Below, piece by piece: positions 54,019 to 63,576 of a DNA stretch of 64,000 nucleotides. The notes under the pieces were generated by a model, which saw only the letters and a program-made list of their open reading frames with translations, was not told the origin of the DNA and made no database searches. This DNA comes from Nocardioides sambongensis (GTDB lineage: Bacteria > Actinomycetota > Actinomycetes > Propionibacteriales > Nocardioidaceae), in the NCBI RefSeq assembly GCF_006494815.1, contig NZ_CP041091.1:2184501-2248500 (forward strand). The letters are read 5' to 3'. Positions within the stretch are counted from its first letter, which is position 1, and every line of letters starts with the position of its first letter. The translations under genes and the position numbers were made by a program.

Positions 54019-55239
54019 GTGCGTCAGCGGCTCACCTTCATGGTTCCCTTCGCCTACGGAGTCGGTGGCATCCCCCGCACCGTCTTCACGGTGGCGAACG
54101 AGTGCGCGGCCCGTGGGCACGAGGTCGACCTCGTGACGATCTCGCGCAGCCGCCCCACGCCGTACTTCGATCTGCACCCCTCGATCCGCGCCACCGCGGT
54201 CTTCGACCTCTTCGACGCCGAGGACCCCGAGCGCAGCGTGAAGCGGCCCCGCCGTGACCCCAAGTCGGACCCGGCCCTGCGCAAGGCGGACCGCACCAGG
54301 TCCTCGCTCAGCGCCGACGCCCACCCCGCCTTCAGCGCGCTCGTCGACCAGCGGCTCGCCGAGATCCTCGGCCGAAAGACGTCCGGCGTGGTGGTCACCA
54401 CCCGACCGGAGCTCGCCGTCGCGGCGACCCGGTGGACCGGCCCGAAGGTCGGCGTCATCCACCAGGAGCACCTCTCGATCACCGCGCGCGGTGGCGCGAT
54501 GCGCGCCGAGATGCGGGCGCTGACCGCCCCGGACGCGGAGCGGCGGCTGGGCGCGTTCCTCACCCTGACCGACGCCGAGATGGACAAGTGGCGCGAGGTG
54601 CTGGCGCCCACCGACACGATCCTGGACGTGGTGCCGAACCCCACCCCGTTCGAGGTCGGGGCACCGGCGCCGCTGACCGAGCCCGTCGTCGTGGCCGCCG
54701 GTCGCCTGGAGCACCAGAAGGGCTTCGACATGCTGGTCGACGCCTGGCGCCCGCTCGCCGCCAGCCACCCCGACTGGCGCCTGGACATCTACGGCGAGGG
54801 CCGCCTCGAGTCCGACCTGCGACGCCGCATCGACGAGCTGGGCATCGGCGAGCAGGTGCGCCTGCGCGGCCTGACCACCGAGATGGAGCGGGTGCTCTCG
54901 GAGTCCTCGATCTACGCGATGTCCTCGCGGTTCGAGGGGCTGCCGATGATCCTGCTCGAGGCGATGTCGAAGGGCGTGCCGCCGGTCAGCTTCGACTGCC
55001 CGGAGGGCCCGCGCCAGCTGATCGACGACGATCGCAACGGTCGGCTGGTGCCGTTGGCCGACACCGCCGCCCTGGGCGCCGCGCTGGCCGACCTGATGGA
55101 CGACCGCGCCCTGCGGCTCCGCCTGGGGGCGGAAGCGCAGGGCACGGCGTCGGGCTATGCGGTCGGTCCGGTGGTGGACCGCTGGGAGGAGCTCTTCGAG
55201 GCGGTCGCACCGCGACGCCGCTGGTGGCAGCGCGGCTGA
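54019..55239 (+). CDS. Glycosyltransferase family 4
   Basis: A 406-residue GT-B enzyme, cytosolic face of the membrane. N-terminal acceptor domain: FAYGVGGIPRTVFTVANEC. C-terminal donor domain: VVAAGRLEHQKGFDMLVDAW, IYGEGRLE, and the EX7E motif in FEGLPMILLEAMSKG followed by SFDCPEGPRQLI. The last motif resembles GT4 enzymes of surface polysaccharide and teichoic-acid decoration. Sugar donor and acceptor are unknown. It lies between sulfotransferase genes. Confidence 0.9.
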   Translation: MRQRLTFMVPFAYGVGGIPRTVFTVANECAARGHEVDLVTISRSRPTPYFDLHPSIRATAVFDLFDAEDPERSVKRPRRDPKSDPALRKADRTRSSLSADAHPAFSALVDQRLAEILGRKTSGVVVTTRPELAVAATRWTGPKVGVIHQEHLSITARGGAMRAEMRALTAPDAERRLGAFLTLTDAEMDKWREVLAPTDTILDVVPNPTPFEVGAPAPLTEPVVVAAGRLEHQKGFDMLVDAWRPLAASHPDWRLDIYGEGRLESDLRRRIDELGIGEQVRLRGLTTEMERVLSESSIYAMSSRFEGLPMILLEAMSKGVPPVSFDCPEGPRQLIDDDRNGRLVPLADTAALGAALADLMDDRALRLRLGAEAQGTASGYAVGPVVDRWEELFEAVAPRRRWWQRG

Positions 55240-55261
55240 CCGCCGCAGCGGCCCCCTCGGG

Positions 55262-56455
55262 TCAGGCCTTGTACTCCTTGAGGAGCTGGCGGCCGATGAT
55301 CATCTTCTGGATGTCGCTGGTGCCCTCGCCGATGAGCATGAACTTGACCTCGCGCATCAGCCGCTCGATCTCGTACTCCTTGGAGTAGCCGTAGCCACCG
55401 TGGATCCGGAAGGAGTCCTCGACGACCTCGTTGGCGTACTCCGAGGCCACCATCTTCGCCATCCCGGCCTCGACGTCGAGGCGCTTGCCGGTGTCCTTCA
55501 TCCGCGCCGCACGCACCATCATCGTGTGCGCGGTCTCCACCTTGGTGGCCATGTCGGCCAGCCGGAACAGCACCGCCTGGTGGTCGGCGATCTGCTTGCC
55601 GAAGGTCTTGCGCTGCTGGGAGTAGGCGATGCCCAGCTCGAAGCCGCGCCAGGCCAGCCCGCAGGCACGGGCCGCCACGTTGACCCGGCCGACCTCGACA
55701 CCGTCCATCATCTGGAAGAAGCCCTTGCCCGGCTCCCCACCCAGGATCTGGTCCGCCGCGATCCGGTGGTCCTCGAGGATGAGCTCGGTCGTCTCGACGC
55801 CCTTGTAGCCCATCTTCTCGATCTTGCCCGGCACGGTGACGCCCTGAGCGGTCTCCCCGAAGCCGGCCTCCTTCTCGACCAGGAACGTGGTCATGTTCCG
55901 GTAGACCGAGTCCGCACCCTCGTCGGACTTGCACAGCAGCGCGACCAGGGTGGAGGAGCCACCGTTGGTCAGCCACATCTTCTGCCCGGTGATCGAGTAC
56001 GACCCGTCGTCGAGCTTCGTCGCCTTGGTCGAGACCGCCGAGACGTCCGAGCCCAAGCCCGGCTCGGACATCGAGAAGGCGCCGCGCACCTCGCCGGTCG
56101 CCATCCGGGGCAGGTACTTCTGCTTCTGCTCTTCGGTGCCGTGCTGCATCAGCATGTAGGCCACGATGAAGTGGGTGTTGATCACCCCCGACACGCTCAT
56201 CCAGCCGCGGGCGATCTCCTCCACGCACAGCGCGTAGGTCAGCAGGGACTCCCCCAGGCCGCCGTACTCCTCGGGGATCATCAGGCCGAAGACACCGAGC
56301 TCCTTGAGGCCCTCGACGATGTCGGTCGGGTACTCATCGGCGTGCTCGAGCTCCTGGGCTACCGGGATGATCTGCTCGTTCACGAACACGCGGACTGCCT
56401 TGAGGATCTCTCGCTGGTCCTCGGTCAGTCCGTCGGTCTCACACAGGCGTGCCAT
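55262..56455 (-). CDS. Acyl-CoA dehydrogenase
   Basis: FAD enzyme of 397 residues. Motifs: IPEEYGGLGESLL, AFSMSEPGLGSD, WLTNGG and the C-terminal RIHGGYGYSKEYEIERLMRE with the catalytic Glu in IGEGTSDIQK. It oxidises an acyl-CoA; chain length is not obvious, and the sequence is closest to short/branched-chain types. Convergent with GT4 (22-bp gap). With the MaoC gene it is one of two fatty-acid-type enzymes inside the glycan region. Confidence 0.94.
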   Translation of the reverse strand: MARLCETDGLTEDQREILKAVRVFVNEQIIPVAQELEHADEYPTDIVEGLKELGVFGLMIPEEYGGLGESLLTYALCVEEIARGWMSVSGVINTHFIVAYMLMQHGTEEQKQKYLPRMATGEVRGAFSMSEPGLGSDVSAVSTKATKLDDGSYSITGQKMWLTNGGSSTLVALLCKSDEGADSVYRNMTTFLVEKEAGFGETAQGVTVPGKIEKMGYKGVETTELILEDHRIAADQILGGEPGKGFFQMMDGVEVGRVNVAARACGLAWRGFELGIAYSQQRKTFGKQIADHQAVLFRLADMATKVETAHTMMVRAARMKDTGKRLDVEAGMAKMVASEYANEVVEDSFRIHGGYGYSKEYEIERLMREVKFMLIGEGTSDIQKMIIGRQLLKEYKA

Positions 56456-56553
56456 GGGCGTCTCCTTCTGCTGGCGAACCGCGCTGACTCTACCGGCCGG
56501 TCACATAGCGGTCTCGGGATGAGCCTGTGACTGTTCGCACGTCCGCGGACCGC

Positions 56554-56559
56554 TACCGT
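56554..56559 (+). promoter_or_regulatory. Leaderless-type -10 box of the GT2-like gene
   Basis: TACCGT ends 6 nt before ATG 56566, which supports that start over GTG 56527. Confidence 0.45.
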
Positions 56560-56565
56560 GGCCCC

Positions 56566-57630
56566 ATGCTGGTCACGGCCTCCACGATCAAGGACTCCGC
56601 GGCCAACGTCAGGTTCTTCGTCGAGGCCAACCTCGCCTCGGGCGTCGACCACCTGATCGTCTTCCTCGACGCGCCCGCCGAGGAGGGTCAGGGCGAGGTC
56701 GAGGCACTCCTCACCGCGCACCCCCACGTCACCTGCGTACGTGCCGGCGGCGGCAGCTGGTGGCACGGCGAGCGCCCGGCCAACCTCAACCACCGCCAGC
56801 GGATCAACGCCAACTGGGCGCACGAGCTGCTCGCGCCCCTCGGCTGGGCCACCTGGTTGGCCCACGTGGACGGCGACGAGGTCGCCCGGCTGGACCGCGC
56901 CGCGCTCACCGCCCTGCCGGACTCCGTCACGGCGGTGCGGATGCGGCCGCTGGAGGCCGTGGCCCGTGCCGGCGCCGAGGAGCGGTCCACCCTGTTCAAG
57001 GAGCTCCTCGACGACGCCGACCTCACCTTGCTCCAGGTGCTCGGCGTCCTCGACGAGGCCAGCAACCAGGGCTACTTCCACGGCCACGTGATGGGCAAGT
57101 CCGCGATCCGCGTCGGCGGCTCGGCGGGCCTGACCCTGCACGACGCGGTCGCCGCCGACGGGTCCCGGGTCACCTCGACCGAGGACCCCGCGTTCACCGT
57201 GCTCCACTACGACGCCCCCACCGAGCGGGAGTTCGTGCGCAAGTGGACCGCGCTGGCGGCCGCGGGCCCCGCACGCTACCGGGCCTCCCGGCAGCCGATG
57301 GCCAAGGCGCTGAGGACGCTGATCGGTCGCGACCTGCCCGCCGACGTCCGCGAGCGCTACCTGCGCCGGATCTACGAGCGGACGATCGCCGACGACGTCA
57401 CCACGCTCGACGAGCTCGGCCTGCTGGTGACCTGCGACCCGACGGCCGGGGACCACACCCCGCAGCGGCTCACCGAGGCCCAGGCACGCGCCCTGACCCA
57501 GCGGGTCGCCGAGCTGCGGGAGGCGCCGAAGTCGGCGTACCTGCTGCGGGACGGGAGCAAGGACCGGGTCAGGGACGGCGCCGCCGAGGACGACGGCGCG
57601 AGCCGACGGCGGGGTCGCTGGCTGCGCTGA
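56566..57630 (+). CDS. Glycosyltransferase family 2-like (Glyco_tranf_2_4 type)
   Basis: A 354-residue GT-A-type protein. It begins MLVTASTIKDSAANVRFFVE, followed by VDHLIVFLDAPAEEG and a metal-binding HVDGDE (about residue 105). This is the plan of Glyco_tranf_2_4/GT92-like enzymes found in polysaccharide loci. The later part has a conserved FHGHVMGKSAIRVGG and a basic C-terminus. An in-frame GTG at 56527 would add 13 residues. It is convergent with sulfotransferase gene E. Confidence 0.82.
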   Translation: MLVTASTIKDSAANVRFFVEANLASGVDHLIVFLDAPAEEGQGEVEALLTAHPHVTCVRAGGGSWWHGERPANLNHRQRINANWAHELLAPLGWATWLAHVDGDEVARLDRAALTALPDSVTAVRMRPLEAVARAGAEERSTLFKELLDDADLTLLQVLGVLDEASNQGYFHGHVMGKSAIRVGGSAGLTLHDAVAADGSRVTSTEDPAFTVLHYDAPTEREFVRKWTALAAAGPARYRASRQPMAKALRTLIGRDLPADVRERYLRRIYERTIADDVTTLDELGLLVTCDPTAGDHTPQRLTEAQARALTQRVAELREAPKSAYLLRDGSKDRVRDGAAEDDGASRRRGRWLR

Positions 57631-57653
57631 GGCTCCTCGGCCCGGACACCGGA

Positions 57654-58742
57654 TCAGCGACGCCAGAAGGCCCAGCGTGCCCGGTCCTCGGTTCGCTCGG
57701 CCGGCCGGGACCGTTCCGTTCGCCCCTGCTCGGTCAGGATCGCGGCGAGCGCGGTGACCGCGGCCGCGGCGACGGCGTCGCCGTCCGGCGTGCCGTCCAC
57801 CTCCTCGAAGGCCTCCGGCGCGCAGCGCAGGTCCGCCAGGTCCCCGACGATGTCGTAGCCCGCGGCGGCCAGCGCCGAGATCTGCGCGTCGGCCACCTCC
57901 TCCGCCCACGGCCGCAGCGCCTGCGGCAGCCGGATCGCGGCCCCGTCCTGGGCGGAGAGCACCTGCGCGGCGAACCAGCGCTTGCCGACGTTGCCGTAGA
58001 CCTGGCGGCGACGGACGTCGTCGGGCAGCTCCAGGTTGACGCGGCGCAGCACCTCGGCCTGCACCCGGCCGATGCTGGTGTTGGCCGGGTCCTCCTCGGG
58101 CCGGACGGTGGACGGATCCAGGTCCAGCACGCCGCAGAACCGCTCCAGCAGCAGCGTCGGCGAGCTGCCCCGCGGAGGCACCGTGACCACGTGGATCCGC
58201 TCCGGCGGGAGGTGCCGCGCCCACCGGGCCAGCACCGCCGGCGGGTCCAGGTGGATCCACGGATGGGTGCCGCGGCCCTCTCGCTGCGACTCCTGCAGGC
58301 CGTGCAGGTAGTCGCCGTAGTCGACGGTGCGGCCGGCCTTCACCTCCTGCTGCCAGGAGGAGGGCACCTGGCGACCGAGGTCACGCGCGGTCAGCACCAC
58401 GTGGACCTCGCGGTCGGCGCAGGCGGCCAGGAACCGCTCCACCTGTCGCGGCCGGGCGGCTGCCAGCGACTCCTGGCTCAGCAGCGCGGCCGGTCCGGAC
58501 GCCGCCCGCAGGGCCGCGGTGAACCGGTCCAGCGCCTCCGGCACGCTGTCCGGGTCACGCCCCGCGTGGTAGCGCTCGCGGACCAGGAGCATCAGCTCGA
58601 ACGCCTCGCGTTTCGTCGCCGGCACCAGGTCCAGCCCCTGTTCCCGCAGTGCGTCCCGGCTGGCGAGCATCGCCGCCTGGAGGTAGGACGTCCCCGTCTT
58701 CTGCAGTCCGACGTGCACGTGGAGACGGCGGCGTCCTGCCAT
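57654..58742 (-). CDS. Sulfotransferase-fold protein E
   Basis: A 362-residue paralogue: VHVGLQKTGTSYLQAAM, VVLTARDLGRQVPSSWQQEVK (nearly identical to protein A in this motif), HVVTVPPRGSSPTLLLERF and NTSIGRVQAEVLRRVNLELP. The RDLGRQVPS block and SIG motif make it closest to A. ATG 58742 begins 2 nt after the stop of the EEP-PLD gene, so the two are one operon. Confidence 0.86.
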   Translation of the reverse strand: MAGRRRLHVHVGLQKTGTSYLQAAMLASRDALREQGLDLVPATKREAFELMLLVRERYHAGRDPDSVPEALDRFTAALRAASGPAALLSQESLAAARPRQVERFLAACADREVHVVLTARDLGRQVPSSWQQEVKAGRTVDYGDYLHGLQESQREGRGTHPWIHLDPPAVLARWARHLPPERIHVVTVPPRGSSPTLLLERFCGVLDLDPSTVRPEEDPANTSIGRVQAEVLRRVNLELPDDVRRRQVYGNVGKRWFAAQVLSAQDGAAIRLPQALRPWAEEVADAQISALAAAGYDIVGDLADLRCAPEAFEEVDGTPDGDAVAAAAVTALAAILTEQGRTERSRPAERTEDRARWAFWRR

Positions 58743-58744
58743 GC

Positions 58745-60147
58745 TCAGCGGGCCCAGAGATCGTCGACGATCGCTGCTCCCCTGGTGAGGGCGAAGGCAC
58801 CGACGTGCAGCGTGGCCTGGGACTGGGCGGTGACCATCACGTCGGACAGGTTACGGCTGACGTCGATGCGCTGGGTGGTGACCCCTCGGCGTCGGTGGCC
58901 ATCAGCAGGGTGCGCGGGGCGCCGCTGGAGCGGTACGCGGCGCGGCAGGCGCGCTCGCAGCGTCGTACCGCGCTCGCGCTGTCGCCGACCGAGGCGATCC
59001 GGGACGCCAGGCCGTTCTCCCGGATGGTGAACGAGCGGCTCCGGGTGAGCACCCGGACGTGGACCCCGCGATCGACCGCGCGGCGCAGCCACTTCGCCGT
59101 ACGGCGGTGGTTCAACGCCGCGGTCACCACCTCGAGGGTGCCCCCGGCGGGGGTCGCCCGCACCGCGTCGATCACGGTCCGGGCCACCGCGTCCCGCTCG
59201 GCCGGCGTGCCCGCGGGGTCGTTGCGGACCGTGGTCGAGGTGCTCGGCGCGTCGCTGGTCCAGCGGTAGCCGGCCACCACGCCGTTGTGGTCGGAGTTGA
59301 GCTTGATCGACCGGTGCTGCTGGGCAGCGATCATCTTCTTGCTGCGCAGGAACGCGAAGTCGATCGTGTAGCGGCCCTTGGTGCGGAACGCCCCGCCCAG
59401 TGCCTGGTACGTCGACCGCAGGCGGGCCTTGCTCAGCAGGTCGGCCGGGTAGCGGCCGCCCCCGACCGCGAAGTTGAAGTCGCCGCCGACCAGCACCGGG
59501 CCCGCCGGGGTCAGCTGCGCGACGAGCGCGCCGAGCTTCTCCACCGAGGGGCGGGAGAGGTCGACGACCCGCCCCTTGCCCATCCGCAGCGGCGGCGCGA
59601 GGTGCGCGGCGACCACGGAGATCCGGCGGCCGTCCGCGGACTCCAGCGTCACCCAGTTGACGAAGCGGAGGCCGAGGCGGGTCCGCTTGCCGGGCGGGAT
59701 CTTGCGGAAGTTGGAGATCCGCTTCGTCCCGGAGTCGATCTTGGTCCACACGTCCGAGCGCCAGGCCACAGCGACCGCCTTGGTGTACCAGTTCTTCTCG
59801 GAGCGGAACAGGTCGTAGCCGGCCGGCGCCAACTGCTCGTCGTCGCGTCCGGTCACCTCGTTGTAGGTGATCACGTCGGGCACCTGGGCGATCACCTTGT
59901 CGCGGTCGGCACGGAACTTGGTGACCGAGAGACGCATCGGGATGTTCGCCTGGACCAGCGTGACGTCGCTGCGGGCCGGCTGCTTGCCACTGAGGTCGAG
60001 CGACCCCTCCGGCTCGTCCTGGGCGTCGGGCAGCGCGAGCAGCCCGAGGCCGAGCGCGGCCAGGGCGACGGCACCCGCCACGACGATGCGGGCGCGGCGC
60101 CGGCCGCCCTTCCCGCGGGGAGGGGTGGGGTGGGTGGTGGGCGACAT
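58745..60147 (-). CDS. Exported EEP-domain protein with C-terminal PLD-like half-domain, frameshifted
   Basis: About 467 residues after repair. A membrane anchor lies at about residues 20-42. The EEP domain (about 60-300) has VQANIPMRL, ITYNEVTG, AAHLAPPL, GGDFNFAVGG and NSDHNGVVAG. A second domain (about 320-467) resembles a phospholipase-D-fold half: VVTAALNHRRTAKWLRRAVDRG with VHVRVL, lacking an obvious HxK pair. Adding one base at the C4 run 58882-58885 continues into TTQRIDVSRNLSDVMVTAQS and a stop at 58745. GAGGAG precedes ATG 60147. A full PLD protein is encoded upstream at 60.4 kb. Confidence 0.8.
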
Positions 60148-60302
60148 TGGGGGAGCTCCTCGTCGTGATGTCTCGCGCGACGCGCGTCAAATCACAGGAA
60201 TCACACCATGCTCACCAGCCCCTCGCAACACAACCGCTGAACTACAAGGATGTAGTTCTGACCTGCGCAAACGGCATCGGCCGGCGAGCGGAGCACCCTA
60301 CG

Positions 60303-60344
60303 ACGAAGCGGCGCCGACCCCGGCCGGGGTCGGCGCCGCTTCGT
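60303..60344 (-). terminator. 42-bp perfect palindrome, likely terminator of the PLD gene
   Basis: Two 21-bp arms meet without loop at 60323/60324. It begins 12 bp after the stop of the PLD gene on the minus strand. Such a long stem would stop transcription; cruciform formation is also possible. The remaining 155 bp up to the EEP-PLD start show no gene. Confidence 0.65.
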
Positions 60345-60355
60345 GAACTGGTGAC

Positions 60356-61735
60356 TCAGTCCATCTCGACGTTCGCGAACGGATTCACGTTGCCGCGGGT
60401 GACCACGCGACGACCGTTCTCGTAGACCGCGTTCGCGTCCCGGCCGTACATCAGCGGCGCGGCGGTGAACATCGGCCGGTTGAACCAGTAGCTGAGGTGC
60501 TCCTCGTAGCGCTTCACGTAGCGAGGGTTGCGGTAGACCCCGACGTTCTCGTCGCTGACCTTCGACACCCCGGTCCAGTTGGCCGAACCGTTGAGCACCG
60601 CGTAGCCGGTCCGGTCCTTGCCGTAGTGACCGCGGACGGTGATCACCTTCATGTGGAAGTAGAGGTCGAACTCGCCGTCACCGTTCTTGTCCTGCACCAT
60701 GTGGCGCAGCGGGACCGGCCCGCGGCCGCCCGGCGCCCGCAGGTAGCGCCCGACGTCGATCCCGATCACCGTGTAGCCGACCATCAGGTTGCAGCCGGCG
60801 TTCCACAGCGAGCGGATCTTGCGGGCCAGCTTCATCCCGCGGCTGGTGCGCAGCACGTCGGGCGAGATCCGCACCACGGTGCGGCCGTTGCCGGTGTTCT
60901 TCGCGCCCTTGCACTTGATGTTGTTCATCACCTGCATGACGGGGTCGGGCACGTTCTTGCCGCGGTTGGGGAAGTGGATGACCGAGAAGTTCCGGAAGTT
61001 CTTGCGCACGTACATGCGCTTGGCCTGCTTGTCCTTGGCGGCCTCCAGGAACACCTTGCGGTAGACCTTCCACACCCCGTCGTGACCGACGTGGGTGAGC
61101 ACGTCGTTCCACTGGTTGTTGGTCGAGGCGACGGTGAAGTTGGCCGAGCCCTGGATCACGACCTGCCGGGCCTTGCCGGCCCGGGAGAACATGAAGAACT
61201 TGGAGTGCGCGCCGCCCTTGGTGCCGCGGCAGGTGCCCTGGCAGACGCGGGCCCAGCTGCGCCGGTGCTTCGGGCGACCCTTGTTGTTGCTCCGCAGCTG
61301 GTTGCGCAGCGCCTTGAACTGGATGTTGTTGACGTTGCGGTTGACGTTGTTGGAGTCCATCAGCAGACGCACCCGGACGTTCCGCTTCTGCGCGCGCAGC
61401 AGGGCCTTGCGGCCGGCGGAGGTGAGGAAGTTCCAGGAGAAGATCATGATCTCCTCGCCACGCGGGGTGGCGTTGATGCTCTTCATGATCTTGCTGAAGA
61501 TGGCGTTGCGCGCGCCCGCGTTGCCGACCGGGCTGTTCACCGTGATCCCCGCCTTGGGGGTGAATCGGGCGGCCTTCCGGGCCGCGACCGGCTGCGCGGC
61601 CGGTGCGGTGGAGGCGCTGGAGTCGGTGGGAGTCGCCGACGGCGTGGGTGCGGCAGTGGCCGACACCGGGATCAGCAGGCTGATCACCAGCGCCGCAGCC
61701 GCGAGCACGGCCCCGAGCAACCGGTTGACGTACAT
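60356..61735 (-). CDS. Secreted phospholipase D-like protein
   Basis: A 459-residue exported protein with a signal peptide (about 1-29) and an Ala/Pro/Ser linker. Two PLD-fold repeats follow. The first has GEEIMIFSWNFLTSAGR and the HxK motif in GAHSKFFMFS followed by IQGSANFT. The second has FHMKVITV and LNGSANWTGVS. Both HxK motifs lack the usual Asp four residues on, but the Asn of GSAN is kept. Substrate may be phospholipid, teichoic acid or DNA; such proteins in actinobacteria are uncharacterised. AGGGGA is about 9 nt before ATG 61735. Confidence 0.84.
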   Translation of the reverse strand: MYVNRLLGAVLAAAALVISLLIPVSATAAPTPSATPTDSSASTAPAAQPVAARKAARFTPKAGITVNSPVGNAGARNAIFSKIMKSINATPRGEEIMIFSWNFLTSAGRKALLRAQKRNVRVRLLMDSNNVNRNVNNIQFKALRNQLRSNNKGRPKHRRSWARVCQGTCRGTKGGAHSKFFMFSRAGKARQVVIQGSANFTVASTNNQWNDVLTHVGHDGVWKVYRKVFLEAAKDKQAKRMYVRKNFRNFSVIHFPNRGKNVPDPVMQVMNNIKCKGAKNTGNGRTVVRISPDVLRTSRGMKLARKIRSLWNAGCNLMVGYTVIGIDVGRYLRAPGGRGPVPLRHMVQDKNGDGEFDLYFHMKVITVRGHYGKDRTGYAVLNGSANWTGVSKVSDENVGVYRNPRYVKRYEEHLSYWFNRPMFTAAPLMYGRDANAVYENGRRVVTRGNVNPFANVEMD

Positions 61736-61820
61736 AGGTGAAGGTCCCCTCGATACTTGGTGGCACCACTGCGATCGCTGAGGCGCACGGGGCGTTCGAC
61801 GCCCCGGCGTCAGCCCGAGA

Positions 61821-62210
61821 TCACGCCGTGCAACGCCTGGTCACCGAACGATAGTCGTCACTGTCCTCCAGCGGCGAACCCACGTCGAACACCGGGCCGC
61901 CCTCGAAGGCGTAGAAACGGTCGTCGAAGAGGACCAGGCGCTGCCCCGAGGAGCACCCGATGAAGTCGCGCTCCAGGTAGGCGCCCTCGTCGTCGACACA
62001 TCCGCGGTACACCCGGGGCAGCTCGCCGCCGTCGTACCAGATGTCGGAGCACGCCGGAGCGTTCGCCGGAGCGTCGCTGGTCGGACTCGTCGCGCTCGAC
62101 GGGTCCGCCGCCCGGTCCGCCTCCGACGACCCCTCGTCGCCGCAGCCGGTCAGCGCCACCGCACCGGCGAGGGCAAGCCCCGCCCAGCTGATCCGCGCCC
62201 CATGTTGCAT
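61821..62210 (-). CDS. Small Cys-containing lipoprotein
   Basis: A 129-residue lipoprotein: signal with lipobox ALTGCG, a Ser/Thr/Asp-rich linker, then a short domain with four Cys (ACSDIW, RGCVDDEG, IGCSSG, RRCTA) likely forming two disulfides. No family recognised. It lies 71 bp after sulfotransferase gene F on the same strand. Confidence 0.7.
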   Translation of the reverse strand: MQHGARISWAGLALAGAVALTGCGDEGSSEADRAADPSSATSPTSDAPANAPACSDIWYDGGELPRVYRGCVDDEGAYLERDFIGCSSGQRLVLFDDRFYAFEGGPVFDVGSPLEDSDDYRSVTRRCTA

Positions 62211-62281
62211 GCGCCCGATGATACGTCGCGGTCCCGAGCCGATGGCCCTCCCCCGCCGCGGCGCGCCGCGGCCCGGGCGCG

Positions 62282-63361
62282 TCACCGCCGGCGCAACCGC
62301 CATCCCCGGCGGCCGCCGCCGGGACGGGTGGCCGGCGCCGCGGCCCGGTTCTCGTTGCGCAGCGTCCGCACGTCGTCGAGCAGGACCGCGACCAGCTCGG
62401 CGCCGGCGGCGGCGACCTCCGCGTCGGTGACGCTCCCGGGGGTGCGTCGGGGCGGCAGGTCGTCCGGGACGCGCAGCCGCTCGACATCGCCGACGACGTC
62501 CACCGGATGCGCGGCGAGGTAGTCGATCTGCGCCTGCGCGCGGGCCCGGCAGTCCGCGACCTGGTCCTCGGCCGGCCAGAACTTCTCGCCCTGCCGGGTG
62601 ACCAGGCGCTCGTCGGCCAGGAAGGTCCGGATGTAGACACCCTTGTCGAAGGCCTTGGTGAAGCCGTCGAGGTTGCCGTTGACCCGGCGCAGCAGCTCGG
62701 CCTCGACGACACCCATCGACTCGTTCGGGAACGACATCGAGGTGTCGTAGGCGGCGGCGTCGATGCCCAGCAGTCCGGCGAACCGGTGCCAGATGTCCTC
62801 GCGAGGGGCCGTGGGGTCCAGCGGGAGCACGTGGATCCGCTCGTGCGGCACCGCCCGGGACCAGCGCTCCAGCACCAGCCGGAGGTCGAGGGTGCGCCAG
62901 TTCCAGATGTCGGTGGGGCGCGCCGAGACCTCGCGGCCGTAGTCGGCCATCGGGGTCGTGCTGCGGTTCTTGAGGCTCTCCTGCCAGCTCGCGGTGAAGA
63001 GGCCGAGCGGCTCGCGGGCGGTCACCACCAGGTGCACCTCGGCCGGCGCCAGCGCCTCGACCATGCGCTGTGCCTGCTCGACCGCGGCGGCGGCGAAGAA
63101 CTCGTGGGAGACCAGCCCGACGCCGGACCAGGCGGCCAGCTCGGTGCGCACCCGCTCCCAGGCCGCGAACTCGCGGTCGGTGTTGCGAGCGCCGCCCTCC
63201 TCCCGGACCACCCGGCTGGACCACAGGTGGTCGCGCCGCTCGCGCCCCGGGAGCAGCACCCCGTCCGAGCGCAGCTGGTCCCGCGCCGCCCAGACGATGG
63301 TCTGCAGGTAGGTGGTGGCCGTCTTCGGCAGCCCGATGTGCAGGTAGACGCGCTCGGCCAT
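62282..63361 (-). CDS. Sulfotransferase-fold protein F
   Basis: A 359-residue paralogue, the most divergent: LHIGLPKTATTYLQTIV, where Ala replaces the usual Gly of KSGTT, and VVTAREPLGLFTASWQESLK. The PPRG segment is LPLDPTAPREDIWHRFAG, and NESMGVVEAELLRRVNGNL matches the family. The C-terminus is basic. ATG 63361 overlaps the stop of coiled-coil copy 2 (TGATG). Whether it still binds PAPS is uncertain. Confidence 0.82.
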   Translation of the reverse strand: MAERVYLHIGLPKTATTYLQTIVWAARDQLRSDGVLLPGRERRDHLWSSRVVREEGGARNTDREFAAWERVRTELAAWSGVGLVSHEFFAAAAVEQAQRMVEALAPAEVHLVVTAREPLGLFTASWQESLKNRSTTPMADYGREVSARPTDIWNWRTLDLRLVLERWSRAVPHERIHVLPLDPTAPREDIWHRFAGLLGIDAAAYDTSMSFPNESMGVVEAELLRRVNGNLDGFTKAFDKGVYIRTFLADERLVTRQGEKFWPAEDQVADCRARAQAQIDYLAAHPVDVVGDVERLRVPDDLPPRRTPGSVTDAEVAAAGAELVAVLLDDVRTLRNENRAAAPATRPGGGRRGWRLRRR

Positions 63362-63576
63362 CAGAGACTCTGGTTGAAGGCGGCGATGGCGCGCTCGACC
63401 CGCTCGGGGTCCCGGTCCGCCAGCGGTACGACGAGCTCGGTGACCAGGTCCGCCAGCTCCGCGACCCGCAGGTGGTGGCGGCGCAGCTCGGCGATCTCGC
63501 TCTCCAGCTGGGCCACCCGCTCCTCCAGCTCGCGCACCCTTCTGCTCGGCGGCATCGGGTTCATCGTGTGCGTCAT
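63361..63576 (-). CDS. Small coiled-coil protein (copy 2)
   Basis: A 71-residue protein, MTHTMNPMPPS then a heptad helix VRELEERVAQLESEIAELRR, and HHLRVAELADLVTELVVPLADRD, which matches copy 1 at 48.5 kb. ATG 63576 overlaps the methyltransferase stop (ATGA); a GTG two codons upstream is less likely. The order methyltransferase, coiled coil, then a transferase is the same in both places. Confidence 0.75.
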   Translation of the reverse strand: MTHTMNPMPPSRRVRELEERVAQLESEIAELRRHHLRVAELADLVTELVVPLADRDPERVERAIAAFNQSL

